A stretch of DNA of 64,000 bases from Paenibacillus tepidiphilus (GTDB lineage: Bacteria > Bacillota > Bacilli > Paenibacillales > Paenibacillaceae). The position numbers were made by a program, and so were the translations under genes. How positions within the stretch are numbered: the first letter of the stretch is position 1; the number at the start of each line of letters is the position of its first letter. The stretch is from assembly GCF_008635795.1 (NCBI RefSeq), contig NZ_VWRQ01000012.1, positions 124,001 to 188,000 of the forward strand, given 5' to 3'. Shown here one piece after another: positions 62,695 to 64,000 of this stretch. The notes under the pieces were generated by a model. It was not told the origin of the DNA. It did not search any database and saw nothing but the letters and a program-made list of their open reading frames with translations.

Positions 62695-63306
62695 TTACAG
62701 CCTCTTGCTAAATAAAAAACACTGCAGCTCCACTATATTGCGGTTGATCTGCAATTCAATCTCATGCTGTTCAAACATCTCGAAGCCCCGGTGCAGATAG
62801 AACTGATAAGTAGAACCGCTGTCCGTATACAGATAAATCAGTTTCCCCTGCTCTTCTCTTTCCAGCTCCTGCAGCAATAAGGTGCCAATTCCCTTTCCTT
62901 TAATCGCCGGGTCCACTGCAAAGAAGTTGATTTCCCCATCCGGTGTATGCTTATTCCTGAAGTGTTCTAACATCTTTGAGTTTGCACTTTCATAGTTGTT
63001 AGATGCCTTGCTATAACCAAGGTTTATGAGAAAGCCGACGCTTTTTACATACAGCTTATACCAGAATGAAGTGAAGATTGTCGGCTCGTTCTTCATATCG
63101 GCCAATAATACGCCCACTAACTGATCTCCCATGTACGCGCCCAATGTCTGGGTAGCTTTGGAAATCTCTAAATACCAGAAATACTTGCTGTAAAAATATA
63201 TTTCCATCTTACTGCTTGCATACCAATGTAAATGCATGCCTTCAACCGCGAAGTTTCGGGCTTTGCCAAAATCCGCTTTGCGGAGCTGCTTGATCACAAT
63301 ATCCAT
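62695..63306 (-). CDS. GNAT-family N-acetyltransferase
   Basis: 203 residues from ATG 63306, with GGAGG five bases upstream; the 70 earlier codons lack a site. Acetyl-CoA motif A is FFAVDPAIKGKGIGTLLLQELE and motif B includes YLYTDSGSTYQFYLHRGFEMFEQ. It transfers acetyl groups to an unknown small molecule or protein N-terminus. It is divergent from the TetR gene at 63517, which may control it through the palindrome between them. Confidence 0.88.
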   Translation of the reverse strand: MDIVIKQLRKADFGKARNFAVEGMHLHWYASSKMEIYFYSKYFWYLEISKATQTLGAYMGDQLVGVLLADMKNEPTIFTSFWYKLYVKSVGFLINLGYSKASNNYESANSKMLEHFRNKHTPDGEINFFAVDPAIKGKGIGTLLLQELEREEQGKLIYLYTDSGSTYQFYLHRGFEMFEQHEIELQINRNIVELQCFLFSKRL

Positions 63307-63399
63307 GGTTTCCTCCCGTCTGTATCTGTCAAAGGAACGTTCTATTCCACATTTTAATAGACACGGAGTCGTCTTTCTATATCCAATTCGTCGCAATAA

Positions 63400-63415
63400 T
63401 GTCGTCCAAACGACA
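63400..63415. promoter_or_regulatory. Candidate TetR operator between GNAT and TetR genes
   Basis: TGTCGTCCAAACGACA is a perfect 6-bp inverted repeat with a four-base centre, about 95 bp from each divergent start. Confidence 0.55.
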
Positions 63416-63516
63416 CTCCGAGCGAATATTGTCGCTTTGCAGCCGCAATTGTATTTCGACGAGAGTTGCAACATAATAGACATGAAGTCGTTTATCACAG
63501 GATGGAAGGTGAGCAT

Positions 63517-64000
63517 ATGAACAAAGAGGACCGGCGGGTGAAAAAGACAACAAGAGCGCTCTGGGACGCGTTGGCCGAGTTATTAACCGAAAAAGAACTG
63601 CACAATATTACCGTTAGAGAATTAACGGACAAGGCGGATATTCACAGGGCTACCTTTTACACGCATTATAAAGATGTTTACGATTTGTATGAACAGATCG
63701 AAAATAATGTCATGGAAGAGCTTGCCGCGATTTTTATCGGAGATCCCACTCATTCGTATAAATTATTGTTTGAAAAGCTGATCCATTACGTGTACAACAA
63801 TCCAAGGCTGATGCGTATGTTCCTGGACAAGAGCAGAAACCGGAGCATTCATGAGCGGATCATTTCTCTCCTTGAGCAGAAGTACATTGATATCTGGGAT
63901 TATGAGACGAATCACCTGGAGAGGGATGAAGAATGGATGTTCATGGCTACATACCATCTTCAAGGCTGTATCTCGATGCTTGAATATTGGGCCGAAGGCA
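63517..64000 (+). CDS. TetR/AcrR-family regulator, cut by window edge
   Basis: 161 codons are visible. The N-terminus MNKEDRRVKKTTRALWDALA leads into the helix-turn-helix NITVRELTDKADIHRATFYTHYKDVYDLYEQI, typical of the TetR_C_8/DhaS-like group. The helical C-terminal domain continues past the edge. GGAAGGTGAG precedes ATG 63517. It is divergent from the GNAT gene and probably represses it and itself through the palindrome at 63400. Confidence 0.88.
   Translation, partial: MNKEDRRVKKTTRALWDALAELLTEKELHNITVRELTDKADIHRATFYTHYKDVYDLYEQIENNVMEELAAIFIGDPTHSYKLLFEKLIHYVYNNPRLMRMFLDKSRNRSIHERIISLLEQKYIDIWDYETNHLERDEEWMFMATYHLQGCISMLEYWAEG

Overview
The window reads as a Paenibacillus-like, low-to-mid GC, spore-forming Firmicute. 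The support is a GerA/GerC-type spore germinant receptor pair, Gram-positive signal peptides and lipoproteins, strong AGGAGG ribosome sites with many TTG/GTG starts, a Bce-type peptide-sensing module, a CcpA-type cre site, and a large multi-domain GH13 amylase with Thr-Pro linkers. No rRNA, tRNA or CRISPR array was recognised. Most of the window looks accessory: defence, metal handling, drug export and several decayed genes.

Layout. 1-3.2 kb: a Bce-type ABC transporter with its kinase and regulator, including a palindromic regulator box. 3.4-4.4 kb: DinB-like and DUF1905 proteins. 4.4-9.6 kb: a patchwork with a possible Mu/Tn7-type transposase tail beside 18-bp repeats, an XRE regulator, Ku, a repeat element, a NusG-II protein, a VTT membrane protein and an NlpC/P60 enzyme. 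10.0-12.2 kb: a RloC/PrrC-like ATPase with a zinc hook and a candidate anticodon-nuclease triad.

12.4-36.6 kb is a copper-handling island. It holds a YdhK lipoprotein, two Cys-rich copper-storage (Csp-like) proteins, a two-component system, a DUF2933-like peptide, a seven-gene membrane operon ending in a multicopper oxidase and containing a four-helix cytochrome b, csoR-copZ-copA with visible CsoR boxes, a chemoreceptor, a Met-rich secreted protein, and a beta-propeller lipoprotein paired with an Lgt paralogue. An actin-like ParM-type filament operon and an unrecognised nuclease-like protein lie inside the island. I infer that the membrane operon oxidises or buffers copper at the cell surface while CopZ/CopA and the Csp proteins deal with cytosolic copper; the operon itself is not a system I can name.

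38-49 kb: two pseudogenes next to 18-bp repeats, two TetR-regulated ABC exporter loci in opposite orientation, and the 3' remnant of a polyketide synthase (ACP-TE-methyltransferase) cut inside the ACP. 49.3-51.9 kb: germinant receptor A and C genes with no B gene, the missing gene lying where the PKS remnant now abuts. 52-60.7 kb: a methyltransferase, a beta-helix protein, the secreted amylase and an aldo/keto reductase. 60.7-64 kb: short repeats, a nucleotidyltransferase gene bracketed by nested inverted repeats, a GNAT acetyltransferase and a TetR regulator running off the window edge. The terminal repeats around the nucleotidyltransferase match those around the tandem-repeat element at 7.3-7.7 kb, which suggests one non-autonomous mobile element family.
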